This document shows positions 27,697 to 36,856 of a stretch of 49,427 bases of DNA, one piece after another. A model generated the notes under the pieces. The model made no database searches. It was not told where the DNA came from and saw nothing but the letters and a program-made list of their open reading frames with translations. Origin of the DNA: JANQTF01 sp036835375 (GTDB lineage Bacteria > Bacteroidota > Bacteroidia > J057); NCBI GenBank assembly GCA_036835375.1, contig DAITMB010000023.1:1-49427 (forward strand), written 5' to 3'. The translations under genes and the position numbers were made by a program. Every line of letters begins with the position of its first letter. Positions within the stretch are counted from its first letter, which is position 1.

Positions 27697-28181
27697 GTCA
27701 GCTCATCGGATCGCATGTGATGCAGGTTCCTTTCTGTATCGCTTAGCGTGTGAATGGTTGATTGAGAAATCGTCCTTCGGCTGTGCCAAGTGTGCCGTTT
27801 GGTGGTATCGCGATCCCAATTTCTTTACAACCCACCGAAAATCACAGGTACCACCCCTCCTCCACTTTGATCATAAGTGTTTACCGATACCATGAAGAAT
27901 TTGCAATAATATCCGAAAGGCTGAAGCGAATCTCCGCTCTTCCTCATTTGTAGCACAAGCTCGCTATCTTCCGAATTTGGAAGAATCCCCTGACATAGAC
28001 TTTTTTTTATATTTTAGGGGCTTATGCCACGCGGTACATTTCCATTAGACTGCCCAAATCAACGTGGTGGGCCAAAGATCCATAGCTAAGACGAATTCCA
28101 TGAATAACACGCGATTTTCACCTTCGATCCTTTTCGTTCGTCCCATCGATCCTTTTGCTTATTCCCCAAGATCCTATTTTC
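27697..28181. other. Intergenic region upstream of the large protease
   Basis: No gene is supported in 485 bases. A run of eight T followed by ATATTTTAGGGG lies near 27999-28020, with CCCCT about 30 bases before it. TATATTTT is two bases off a -7 box, so a promoter is possible but not shown. Confidence 0.45.
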
Positions 28182-31100
28182 ATGAAAAAAATTGTTACCC
28201 ACGTTATTCTTCTCCTTTTCCTTCTCCCTGCTGCCTCCTGGGCACAGCAGGCGGCTGAAGGAGTTCACCTGCGGCATTCGGTGTACTATCCACTTCCGAA
28301 TTCCGAAGAATTTGTGCGCTCCTCCCCTTCCCCGTTAGAGGTCGTGAATGGAAAATATTTCCGACTGATTCAGTTTCATGAGCTACCTTCTGGCGAACAG
28401 AAAAATGCGCTAGCGGCCCTCGGGGTCGATCTGCTTCAGTACTATCCCTATCGGACGTGGCTAGCGTCCATTCCAGTCGATGTCAATAGGACGCAGCTGG
28501 CGAATCAAGCGAGAAGCATTTTCCCCCTGCCTGCTTCCGAAAAGCTACACCAACAGCTCTTCCAAGAAAACTATCCTGACCATGCCTGGGCGGGCACAGA
28601 CCTTCAACTGATTGTGCAGGTGCCCGAAAATCTAAACCCTTCCTTCTTGGCGGGACTTCTGCAAAAAGCGGGATTTGCTACGGGTGACGTGTTACGAGAT
28701 GGCCAGCAAATTGAGCTTCAATGCCCTCCTTCCATGATTTCGGTCTTGGCTTCGCTGCCATATGTAACTTGGATTGAAGCCATTCCAGATCCGGGCGAGC
28801 CCGAAGACTTGCGCGCACTGGCCCTCCACCGATCCAACAGCTTGGCTTCGGATCATCCCATGGGCAGACACTACAATGGAGATGGGATTAAGGTGCTCGT
28901 GCGAGACGACGGTGGCATTGGTCCACACATAGACTTTGAAGGACGCACCAATCAAAATGCGACAGGAGGTCCTGGCGGTGGCACACATGGCGACATGGTC
29001 GCAGGGGTCTTTGGCGGTGCGGGAAACCTTGATCCTACCACAAGGGGAGCTGCCTGGGGTTCATTTTTTTATCTCACAAACTACCAGTCTGCGTTCACCG
29101 ACATCACTTTGTCCCTCCACCAAGTGGATTCTGTGATGATCACCAATTCTTCCTATTCTAATGGCTGCAACAATGGCTACACGACCATCACGCAGCGGGT
29201 GGATCAGCAAGCTTTTTTCAACCCCGGCTTGATGCACATGTTCTCCGCCGGGAACTCAAACAATACGGACTGTGGCTACGGTGCTGGCACTCAATGGGGA
29301 AATATCACGGGGGGACATAAACAGGGCAAAAATGTGATCGCCGTGGCCAATCTGCTGCCCGACGGCACGCTCGTGAATTCTTCCAGCCGTGGGCCCGCTC
29401 ACGATGGACGAATCAAGCCCGACGTCTCTGCCAACGGCAATGAGCAAATGTCCACCGACCCTTTTAATGCCTATCTGCCAGGCGGAGGCACTTCAGCAGC
29501 AGCGCCCAGCACAGCCGGTGTCATCGCCCAGCTATATCAAGCATATCGTGAGCTCGGAAATGGCAGCTATCCTCCCTCTGCGCTCATCAAAGCCGTCGTG
29601 CTCAATACCGCCGAAGATTACGGCAACCGAGGTCCAGACTTCAAATTTGGCTGGGGCCGCATCAACGGACTGCGCGCCGTGAAGACCCTCGAAGAAGAGC
29701 GATACTTCAGCGCAAGCATTGCCTCGGGGACCAATCTCCACAGCATTGAAGTGCCGCCAGGCGTCACGACCCTCAAGGTCATGACCTACTGGATGGACCC
29801 TGCTGCCAGTCCGGGAGTTTCCATCGCTCTGGTCAACGATTTGGACACGCGAATCATTGGTCCTTCAGGTGAATTTTTTCCCTGGGTACTCAATCCCAGC
29901 CCCAATGCCATCACCCTCAACGTGCCCGCGACCAAGGGGCAAGATCACCTCAACAACATGGAGCAGATCCAAATCGATCAACCCATGGCTGGAACTTATC
30001 ACTTGGCCGTGACTGGATTTTCCGTGCCACAAGGCCCCCAAACTTACTTTGTGGTGTATGAATTCATCACCGAGGCGATTGAGGTCACTCACCCCATTGG
30101 AGGAGAGGGATTCGCTCCCGGCGAGCAGGTGCGGATTCATTGGGATGCTGACGGCAATTTCGGGCCATTCTCCATTCACTATCGGGCTAGCGATCAGGAT
30201 GACTGGTCTCTGGTGACTGCTGGAATTTCCGGAAATCAACGATTCCATGACTGGGTGGCTCCGAAGGAAATCACAGGCAAAGCGCGGGTGCGGGTAAGCC
30301 GAGGGAATGTATCGGCTGAATCTCCTCATGAATTTGCCATCATTGGCATCCCCAGCGGGCTGGAAGTCAAGCATGTGTGCAACACTAAGATGACCCTCGT
30401 CTGGGACGAAGTGCCGGGAGCGATTGGCTATGATGTGTTCCAACTCGGCACGCAATTCATGGACTCCGTCGGCACTACCAACGAGCGCTTCTACACCTTC
30501 GACATTCTCACTCCATTCATCGAAAACTGGGTCTCGGTCCGGGCAATTACCGCCGACGACCGTCCCGGAAGACGTGCTGTGGCCGTATCCAATGTCGCTG
30601 GCATTCCCAACTGCACGGCTGGCAACGACCTTCAAGTGTCTGCCATACCTTCCCTCGGGGATGGTAGTTTTCCCGCTTGCGCGGACACCATTGGGATCAC
30701 CCTCGAAATCCTCAACAGCGGAAGTACCCCCCAATCCAACTTCACGGTCGGCTACCGCGTGTCCGGACTTGCGCCCGTTCAAGTCACCATTCCTGATCTC
30801 CTCCAGCCCAATCAGGTGATGTATTACACGTTCCCTGTCGGCTTCGCTCCGGTCTTTAACATGGCCTCTTCGGTTGAAATCAAGGGCTTTGTCGGAATCG
30901 CCGGGGATGTCAAGCCTAGCAATGATACCTTGGTAAAGGTCCTCGAATTTTCTAATACACCGATGCTCAATGCGCCTTTTGTTCAGAATATGGAAGGCTT
31001 TTCCTTTTGCTCTACAGCTTCCAACTGCGAGAACGCAACCTGCCTGCTCACGGGAGGATGGATCAATGAGCCGAATGGCATACGCGACGACATCAACTGG

Positions 31101-33083
31101 CGCGTCAACGCTGGCAGTACGCCTACCATCAACACAGGTCCTATTTCCGACCACAACCCCGGCACGGTCACAGGAAAATACCTGTATTTGGAGTCTTCCA
31201 ACAATTGCAACCGAGCGGAAGCCGTGCTCTCCAGCCCTTGTGTTTTCATTGAAGCCCTCCAAAAACCCACGATTTCAGTCTGGTATCATATGTTTGGCGT
31301 CAACATGGGGGAGCTACACATTGACATTTTTGATGGGAGCAGTTGGCAGAAGAGCGTAGGCAAAGTAGCTGGAGACCAGGGGCCGCAGTGGAAGGAACTC
31401 ACCGTCGATCTGAGCCATATTTCGAGTAGCTTAATCGCGTTTCGTGTGCGCGGCATCACTGGCACAGGGTTTTACAGCGATTTGGCCATCGACAATATTG
31501 CAGTCTATGATGCGGCGACTCCACCCGTCGCAGACTTTAGCATCTCTCGACAAGCACTCTGTATTGGCGATGAGGCGAGCCTGATTGACCTGAGCAGCGC
31601 CTCACCCGAAAACTACGAATGGAAAATTTCCCCTGCTCAAGCTTCCTTTTTGGCTGGAAGTTCCGCTCAATCGGCTTCTCCGCTCGTCAGCTTTGGGCAA
31701 GTAGGCACCTACGACGTCACCCTCACAGTGAGCAATGCTTACGGAGCCGATTCTGTGACCAAAACGCTCTTTGTCACCGCCAGCCACGGACAGGTGCCGC
31801 CCATCGTCGAAGACTTTGAATCAGGAATCTTTCCGCCTGCGGGCTGGGGCTTGGACAATCCGGATGGGGACATCACTTGGGGACCAACCAGTGTCATCGG
31901 TGCCAGCAGCGCGCTGACCAATGCTACTATTATCAACAACTTCCAATACGCCAATGTGGGTGCCGAAGACCTTCTCCATAGCTTCCCGGTTGACCTGCGA
32001 ACGGCCATTGCGCCGCAACTCTCGTTTGACCTGGCCTATGCACCACGCAACAGCCTGCGCTATGATGAGCTTCGCGTGGTCATTTCGGACAATTGTGGCC
32101 AAAGCTATCTGTATCCCATTTTTCAACAGGCCCAGTCTGATCTCCAGACCACAGGCTTGCAAAACACCTCCTTCCTCCCTTCCAGCGCCAATCAGTGGCG
32201 GCGGGAAAGCTTAGACCTGACTTCCTTTGTCGGTCAGACCATTGGTGTTGGTTTCGTGAATCTCAACGGAACAGGCAACAATCTTTTCTTGGACAACATC
32301 AGTATCCTCGACACCGTAACGGTCGCCCCGCAAGCAGTGGCAGAGGCTACGCTTCAGACCTTGTGTGTGGGTGAGTGGACGACCTTTTCCGATGCTTCCA
32401 CAGGCAATAATCTTCAATACAATTGGAATCTGGGAGATGGCGCTGCCCCTGGGAGTATGGGATTTTCAGGAAGTTTCCAGGCGAGCTACAGCACGCCAGG
32501 TTTGAAAACCGTGATCCTCACGGTGAGCAACCTGGGGGGAAGTAGCAGTGACACCTTGACCATTTTGGTGAAAGACACTCCAACAGCTGCTTTTACTTTC
32601 GGAATCAGCGGCGGATTTCAAAGCTTTGCCTTCGACAACCTCAGTACATCAGCTAGCACTTTTGTCTGGAGCTTTGGCGATGGAAATACCAGTAGCGACA
32701 GCCTGCCCGTTCACACTTATCTCCAAAATGGCACCTATCCTGTCATGTTGATCGCTACGAGCGAATGCGGAAGCGACACCACAACCTCGGACATCACCAT
32801 CACCAACGTGAGCATTGATGGATGGATCGGGGATCTTCGAGTGAAAGCCTTCCCCAATCCTGCGGATGACGTACTGAACATCGAAGTTCAGGGCAATCAA
32901 CGCAGGCTATTACACATAGAACTGAGCGATTTACAAGGGAAAATGCTCCTCAGTCAGGACTGGGAAATCGAAGCCGGCTCGTCCGATCGCCAAATCCAGG
33001 TCGCCGAATGGCCCGCTGGAGTGTATCTTTTGCAGTTGCGCCACGAGCAAGGACGCTTGGTCCGCCGGATCGTGCTGAAGTGA
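28182..33083 (+). CDS. Multidomain S8 subtilisin-type peptidase with PKD domains and T9SS sorting domain
   Basis: 1,633 residues from ATG 28182, which places the signal peptide (KKIVTHVILLLFLLPAASWAQ) at the start; an in-frame TTG at 28155 was rejected. A long propeptide precedes the S8 catalytic domain with Asp 242 (VLVRDDGG), His 269 (GTHGDMVAG) and Ser 438 (GGGTSAAAPSTAG). Later: an Fn3-like unit (about 723-805), a CARDB-like stretch, a MAM-like jelly roll (about 927-1113), a PKD domain (about 1117-1198), a choice-of-anchor-like jelly roll (about 1208-1380), two more PKD domains (about 1383-1543, VWSFGDGNTSSD) and a type A T9SS C-terminal domain (FPNPADDVLNIEVQ to VRRIVLK). Secreted or surface-bound protease; substrate unknown. 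A strong terminator follows. Confidence 0.96.
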   Translation: MKKIVTHVILLLFLLPAASWAQQAAEGVHLRHSVYYPLPNSEEFVRSSPSPLEVVNGKYFRLIQFHELPSGEQKNALAALGVDLLQYYPYRTWLASIPVDVNRTQLANQARSIFPLPASEKLHQQLFQENYPDHAWAGTDLQLIVQVPENLNPSFLAGLLQKAGFATGDVLRDGQQIELQCPPSMISVLASLPYVTWIEAIPDPGEPEDLRALALHRSNSLASDHPMGRHYNGDGIKVLVRDDGGIGPHIDFEGRTNQNATGGPGGGTHGDMVAGVFGGAGNLDPTTRGAAWGSFFYLTNYQSAFTDITLSLHQVDSVMITNSSYSNGCNNGYTTITQRVDQQAFFNPGLMHMFSAGNSNNTDCGYGAGTQWGNITGGHKQGKNVIAVANLLPDGTLVNSSSRGPAHDGRIKPDVSANGNEQMSTDPFNAYLPGGGTSAAAPSTAGVIAQLYQAYRELGNGSYPPSALIKAVVLNTAEDYGNRGPDFKFGWGRINGLRAVKTLEEERYFSASIASGTNLHSIEVPPGVTTLKVMTYWMDPAASPGVSIALVNDLDTRIIGPSGEFFPWVLNPSPNAITLNVPATKGQDHLNNMEQIQIDQPMAGTYHLAVTGFSVPQGPQTYFVVYEFITEAIEVTHPIGGEGFAPGEQVRIHWDADGNFGPFSIHYRASDQDDWSLVTAGISGNQRFHDWVAPKEITGKARVRVSRGNVSAESPHEFAIIGIPSGLEVKHVCNTKMTLVWDEVPGAIGYDVFQLGTQFMDSVGTTNERFYTFDILTPFIENWVSVRAITADDRPGRRAVAVSNVAGIPNCTAGNDLQVSAIPSLGDGSFPACADTIGITLEILNSGSTPQSNFTVGYRVSGLAPVQVTIPDLLQPNQVMYYTFPVGFAPVFNMASSVEIKGFVGIAGDVKPSNDTLVKVLEFSNTPMLNAPFVQNMEGFSFCSTASNCENATCLLTGGWINEPNGIRDDINWRVNAGSTPTINTGPISDHNPGTVTGKYLYLESSNNCNRAEAVLSSPCVFIEALQKPTISVWYHMFGVNMGELHIDIFDGSSWQKSVGKVAGDQGPQWKELTVDLSHISSSLIAFRVRGITGTGFYSDLAIDNIAVYDAATPPVADFSISRQALCIGDEASLIDLSSASPENYEWKISPAQASFLAGSSAQSASPLVSFGQVGTYDVTLTVSNAYGADSVTKTLFVTASHGQVPPIVEDFESGIFPPAGWGLDNPDGDITWGPTSVIGASSALTNATIINNFQYANVGAEDLLHSFPVDLRTAIAPQLSFDLAYAPRNSLRYDELRVVISDNCGQSYLYPIFQQAQSDLQTTGLQNTSFLPSSANQWRRESLDLTSFVGQTIGVGFVNLNGTGNNLFLDNISILDTVTVAPQAVAEATLQTLCVGEWTTFSDASTGNNLQYNWNLGDGAAPGSMGFSGSFQASYSTPGLKTVILTVSNLGGSSSDTLTILVKDTPTAAFTFGISGGFQSFAFDNLSTSASTFVWSFGDGNTSSDSLPVHTYLQNGTYPVMLIATSECGSDTTTSDITITNVSIDGWIGDLRVKAFPNPADDVLNIEVQGNQRRLLHIELSDLQGKMLLSQDWEIEAGSSDRQIQVAEWPAGVYLLQLRHEQGRLVRRIVLK

Positions 33084-33106
33084 TCTCTACCCATTATGAG
33101 TATTTC

Positions 33107-33147
33107 CGGCGGGACGGCATTCGCGTGCCTTCCCGCCGACTTTTTTT
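33107..33147 (+). terminator. Rho-independent terminator of the large protease
   Basis: CGGCGGGA at 33107-33114 pairs with TCCCGCCG at 33131-33138, and GGCA pairs with TGCC inside (one unpaired base each side). AC and seven T follow (33141-33147). It begins 24 bp past the protease stop and ends 56 bp before the thioredoxin ATG. Confidence 0.88.
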
Positions 33148-33202
33148 CCAGAGATTATCCCTATCTTAGCCGAAAATATTGACTGACAATCCCACTGAAA
33201 AA

Positions 33203-33937
33203 ATGAGACATTTATCATTGCTCCTTCTCATAGGTACCGCTTTCTTCTCTGTAGCATGTACCCAAAACGCAAAAAAAGGTGCTGCCTCCATGGAGACCCT
33301 CGAAGATAGCGTAGCTTATCTCTTCGGAGCGGAAAACGCCAAGGGCCTTAAAGATCTCGGGTACGAGCTCAATCCCGACGCTTTCTACGACGGCTATTTG
33401 GCATCAAGCCAAGAAGCAGACCTTATTCTTTCTGAAGAAGACATTTCTGCCCTGCGCATGCAATTCCAAATGGATGTCCAACTCAAGCAAATGGAGGCCC
33501 AGCGCAAGACCAATGTCACCGACGGACAACCTGCCCCTGACCTCAGCATGGCAACTCCGGAAGGTAGTACCATGAGCATCAGCGATCTGCGTGGAAAGTA
33601 TGTGTTGGTGGACTTCTGGGCCAGTTGGTGTAAGCCGTGCCGGGTAGAAAACCCCAACGTGGTGAAGCTATACAACCAATATAAAGACCGGGGATTTGAA
33701 ATCATCGGTGTGAGCCTGGATGACAACCGCGACGCATGGCTTCAAGCCATTGATCAGGATGGACTCAAGTGGAAGCATATGAGCGACCTGAAAAAATGGG
33801 GTAGCGAATCAGTCTCCGCCTATGGCTTTCAGGGAATTCCTTACACGGTGCTCTTAGACCCTCAAGGCAATATCATCGCGCAGCATCTTCGCAGCGTAGA
33901 GTTGGCCGAGAAGCTCTCCGAAATCTTTGGCGGATAG
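33203..33937 (+). CDS. TlpA-type thioredoxin lipoprotein with FKBP-N-like domain
   Basis: 244 residues from ATG 33203, where the lipoprotein signal (SLLLLIGTAFFSVAC) begins; a TTG at 33179 would only add eight polar residues. Residues about 30-95 (LEDSVAYLFGAENAKGLKDL, then NPDAFYDGYL and ILSEEDISALRMQFQ) look like the helical dimerisation domain of FKBP-type peptidyl-prolyl isomerases, without the isomerase domain. Residues 105-244 are an AhpC/TSA-TlpA thioredoxin fold with the redox motif WASWCKPCR and the cis-Pro IPYT. A periplasmic thiol-disulfide reductase of the outer or inner membrane is likely. It has its own unit between two terminators. Confidence 0.9.
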   Translation: MRHLSLLLLIGTAFFSVACTQNAKKGAASMETLEDSVAYLFGAENAKGLKDLGYELNPDAFYDGYLASSQEADLILSEEDISALRMQFQMDVQLKQMEAQRKTNVTDGQPAPDLSMATPEGSTMSISDLRGKYVLVDFWASWCKPCRVENPNVVKLYNQYKDRGFEIIGVSLDDNRDAWLQAIDQDGLKWKHMSDLKKWGSESVSAYGFQGIPYTVLLDPQGNIIAQHLRSVELAEKLSEIFGG

Positions 33938-34070
33938 TCATCTCTGATTGGGTTGTCCCATAATGCAATGGGACTGACACTAGTCAGGGCCAGAAGTGCT
34001 ACAAGAGATTGTTACCCAGTCTCTTATTTCACCTGCACCCTGCACCAATCAATGTGTGATATCGCTGTTG

Positions 34071-34116
34071 CAAAAATAACACCCGATTCTTGGATCAAGA
34101 ATCGGGTGTTTTGTTG
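34071..34116. terminator. Bidirectional terminator between convergent genes
   Basis: A perfect 15-bp stem: AACACCCGATTCTTG at 34078-34092, loop GAT, and its complement at 34096-34110. It is followed by TTGTTG on the plus strand and by ATTTTTG on the minus strand. It lies between the thioredoxin gene and the convergent secreted-protein gene at 34214, so it can end both transcripts. Confidence 0.85.
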
Positions 34117-34213
34117 TATGAGCAAGGTCCAATAGGTAGAGCATAGACCAGCGAAGGGCTGAATATGGCTCTTGGCCCATGTCCCTTATGGATGCGGTTT
34201 TTACACGTGGAAT

Positions 34214-34840
34214 TTACTCAGAATATGAATTCACAGTCGGCGCTTGGACTTCGGCTGAATCCACCGTGTGGGCATCCACTTCCAGGCGATAGGTAGCTCC
34301 AGGCCCTGAAGCAGAGTTGCTGGTGACAAATTCAAGTACGAGACCACTGACGCCGGGAATGTTGACGTATGGAAGCTGTTCGTAGGTTTGAGGAGTAATG
34401 TGAGCCTTCAAGTTGACTGTCGCCAGACTAGGCGCGACCCAGGCCGAAAAAGCCTCGCCATTGACTTCACCTGAGTAGCCATCGCACAGGTAGCCGTCGA
34501 TGGTCTGCTGGCTCCCAGTGTTGGTCACATTACTGAAGCTGGGGGTAGCACTGACGCTTCCACGAGCACTTCCCTGAAGCAAGTAACTGGACACGGCGGT
34601 GTTGCCCTGCTGAGTCACCGAAAGATAATAGCGGTTGTTTACCAGATCCGTAAATATGGCCATTTCTGCGACACCTGGTCCATTTGGAACCTGCTTCGAG
34701 CGATCGCCCTGGATGGTGTACACCATGTAGCGGGTTGGCATCAGGCTATTGGTGGAGGTAATGGTCCCTTCAAAGGGCTGGGCAACCAACGACGCCGTCG
34801 AGATCGCTAAAGAGAACATTAAGGTAGTGATTCGTTTCAT
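34214..34840 (-). CDS. Secreted protein of unknown function (DUF4412-like)
   Basis: 208 residues from ATG 34840, with signal peptide MKRITTLMFSLAISTASLVAQ; a longer frame to 34930 would bury it. The mature chain (PFEGTITSTNSLMPTRYMVYTIQGDRSKQV, VNNRYYLSVTQQG, TIDGYLCDGYSGEVNGEAFSAWVAP) has the beta-rich pattern of DUF4412-like envelope proteins, in which a metabolic or lipid-carrier role has been guessed only. The end lacks a T9SS sorting domain. The response regulator gene overlaps its upstream region on the same strand. Confidence 0.65.
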   Translation of the reverse strand: MKRITTLMFSLAISTASLVAQPFEGTITSTNSLMPTRYMVYTIQGDRSKQVPNGPGVAEMAIFTDLVNNRYYLSVTQQGNTAVSSYLLQGSARGSVSATPSFSNVTNTGSQQTIDGYLCDGYSGEVNGEAFSAWVAPSLATVNLKAHITPQTYEQLPYVNIPGVSGLVLEFVTSNSASGPGATYRLEVDAHTVDSAEVQAPTVNSYSE

Positions 34841-34926
34841 ACTGCAATTCAAATAAAGTGAACAGACAAAGGTGCTAGACAAAGGAAATTGAATAAAGGA
34901 ATAATTCATATAGAATCTACTCCCTA

Positions 34927-35346
34927 TCAAGGATTTGACGAAGGAAAATGCTTTTCTGCAACGCGTGCAAGAAGCTCTTTAGAAAGAGGTTTGAAGTAGT
35001 AATCCACCACCGATGGATATTTACTGGCTTTGAGGATGTGCTTTCGGTAGATGGATGAGGAAAGGATGAAGAGTTTCACGGGCTTTGAAAAGGTCATGTG
35101 CAGCCTTTCATATTCATCCAAAAACTCCCAGGCATCCATCACGGGCATATTGATGTCCAAGAAGATCAAGTCTGGCAGGGAGTCAGGATCTTCTTTGATG
35201 CGCCGCCCCAGCTCGTCGAGAGCTTCTCTGCCATTTAGCAAAAACTCTGCTTTCCCCGCGAAATTGGCTGCACGTATCTGCCTCACGCAGATGAAGTTAT
35301 TTACTTCATCATCATCAATGATGAGGGCTTGGGAAACCACTGGCAT
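34927..35346 (-). CDS. Single-domain response regulator
   Basis: 139 residues, a receiver domain without output domain, like CheY. Acidic pocket Asp 11-13 in LIIDDDEVNN, phospho-acceptor Asp 64 in FLDINMPVMDAWEF, Ser 96 in FILSSS and Lys 119 in YYFKPLS. Such stand-alone receivers pass a phosphoryl signal to a partner protein or histidine phosphotransferase. No histidine kinase gene is in the window. A 15-bp dyad lies 57 bp upstream. Confidence 0.93.
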   Translation of the reverse strand: MPVVSQALIIDDDEVNNFICVRQIRAANFAGKAEFLLNGREALDELGRRIKEDPDSLPDLIFLDINMPVMDAWEFLDEYERLHMTFSKPVKLFILSSSIYRKHILKASKYPSVVDYYFKPLSKELLARVAEKHFPSSNP

Positions 35347-35402
35347 AAGTAGGATGAATTTCTCAGATAAAAAAAAAGCTAGGCCCGGAGGAACTTATCC
35401 AA

Positions 35403-35417
35403 AACATGTCACATGTT
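35403..35417. promoter_or_regulatory. 15-bp perfect dyad, possible operator
   Basis: AACATGT and its complement ACATGTT flank a single central base between rodA and the response regulator, 57 bp upstream of the regulator start. A homodimeric DNA-binding protein could use it. The nearby AACAAGTT and ACAACTAG are similar half-sites. No protein can be matched to it here. Confidence 0.35.
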
Positions 35418-35477
35418 CACAACAAGTTACAACTAGAAAGCTAAATTAACAAGATGCGTTCATGCCTCCTCGTTCGG

Positions 35478-36749
35478 CTATACTTTGGTTCCCAGCACAG
35501 ACATGCGATGAGAATAGAAGTTGACCAGGATAAATAGCATGACCGTGAATGCCAGCAAGCTGGATCCGCCATAGGAGAAAAATGGGAGCGGAATGCCGAT
35601 CACTGGTACCAGACCGATGGTCATGCCCACATTGACCATCACGTGGAAGGCCAAGACAGAGAGCACGCAGTAACCATAGACTCGCGCAAAACGTGTTTTT
35701 GAATTTTCGGAAAGGTAAAATACCCGCAAGATCAGCACGAAAAACGCGATAAGAATAAAGGTCGAACCCATCCACCCAAATTCTTCTCCAATGGTGCAAA
35801 AGATAAAATCTGTCTCCTGCTTGGGCACGAAGTCGTATTTGGTGTAACTCCCTTCGTTAAATCCCTTGCCAAACACACCCCCTGAACCGATGGCAATTTT
35901 GCTCTGAATCACATTGTAGCCCGCTCCCGATCGATCAATCATGGGATCAAAGAGGGTAAATATTCTGTTTTGCTGGTGAGGAGCCAGCTTTGATACAATG
36001 AAATCAGTACTAAATGACAGAAAAATAAATAAAATCGCTACAATGAGATGTGCTACTGCCAACCTCGGCCAGTTTTTTCGAGAAAAAGTGATCACAAATA
36101 TGATCAGCATCACACCGAGTATGATCCCGCCCATGAGGAGGGGATTAGAAAGCCAAAGAGTAAGCACCACTGAGATCACGATCAAAATAACCAGGATTGG
36201 GATCAAAGGCGAGAGTCCCTCCCGGTAGAACACCAGCAAGAAGCTCCCAAAGACCAAGGCGGATCCAGTGTCATTCTGAAAGATGACGATCAACGCTGGC
36301 ACCACCACAAAAGAGGCTGCAATGAGCAACTTGCGAAGATTCCGCACCGAAAACTGTTGGTCACCGATGTAACGGCCCAAGGCCAGGGCCGTGGCCACTT
36401 TCATGAATTCTGCCGGCTGCACCGCCGCGGATCCAAAGGTCAGCCAAGCTTTCGCCCCATTCACTTCCTTCCCAAAAAACAAAGTAAACAACAGCACCAG
36501 CAGGCCCACGCCATAAGCTACGTAAGCCAATGGCTCGAAAATCCGATAATCCAAGCTGAGGATCAGCACCGCAAACACGATGGCGATTCCCCCCCATATC
36601 AACTGACGGCCATGCTCCGTATCGGTTTCCCACATGCTCAATGTCCCTCCTTCGGATGCCACAGCATAGATCACGATCCAGCCCATCATCACCAAGAGAA
36701 GATAAAGCAGCGTGCTGAGGAGGTCTATTTCGTAGTTGCGTCTTGCCAC
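35478..36749 (-). CDS. rodA: Rod shape-determining protein RodA (SEDS glycosyltransferase)
   Basis: 423-residue polytopic inner-membrane protein of the SEDS family, the peptidoglycan polymerase of the elongasome that works with PBP2. About ten hydrophobic helices; signature segments are VNGAKAWLTFGSAAVQPAEFMKVA, the long loop holding HQQNRIFTLFDP and GSGGVFGKGFNEGSYTKYDFVPKQETDFIFCTIGEEFG, and PFFSYGGSSLLA near the C-terminus. The gene is the last of mreB-mreC-mreD-mrdA-rodA. An internal promoter may lie between mrdA and rodA. The conserved Asp of SEDS proteins should be in the loop region, not verified. Confidence 0.97.
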   Translation of the reverse strand: MARRNYEIDLLSTLLYLLLVMMGWIVIYAVASEGGTLSMWETDTEHGRQLIWGGIAIVFAVLILSLDYRIFEPLAYVAYGVGLLVLLFTLFFGKEVNGAKAWLTFGSAAVQPAEFMKVATALALGRYIGDQQFSVRNLRKLLIAASFVVVPALIVIFQNDTGSALVFGSFLLVFYREGLSPLIPILVILIVISVVLTLWLSNPLLMGGIILGVMLIIFVITFSRKNWPRLAVAHLIVAILFIFLSFSTDFIVSKLAPHQQNRIFTLFDPMIDRSGAGYNVIQSKIAIGSGGVFGKGFNEGSYTKYDFVPKQETDFIFCTIGEEFGWMGSTFILIAFFVLILRVFYLSENSKTRFARVYGYCVLSVLAFHVMVNVGMTIGLVPVIGIPLPFFSYGGSSLLAFTVMLFILVNFYSHRMSVLGTKV

Positions 36750-36801
36750 GGCATGGAAAAAATTAAAAATCGGGACGTAATGAGTGTGAGGGAGGCGTTT
36801 G

Positions 36802-36809
36802 CAAAAATA
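36802..36809 (-). promoter_or_regulatory. Candidate -7 box upstream of rodA
   Basis: The minus strand reads TATTTTTG, an exact TAnnTTTG match, in the 107-bp mrdA-rodA gap and 53 bp ahead of the rodA start. No convincing -33 TTTG is present. It could allow rodA to be expressed apart from mrdA. Confidence 0.35.
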
Positions 36810-36856
36810 ATGTCAGTACTGGGATGCCGCGGAATTGGAAAGCGAATGGCTCTCTG

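Noticed and set aside
33953..34135. Plus-strand frame of 60 codons after the thioredoxin gene
   Set aside because: It runs through the bidirectional terminator hairpin and lacks any recognisable motif.
35370..35395. Run of nine T on the minus strand after a GC-rich stretch downstream of rodA
   Set aside because: It looks like a terminator tail, but no stem of useful length can be formed just before it.
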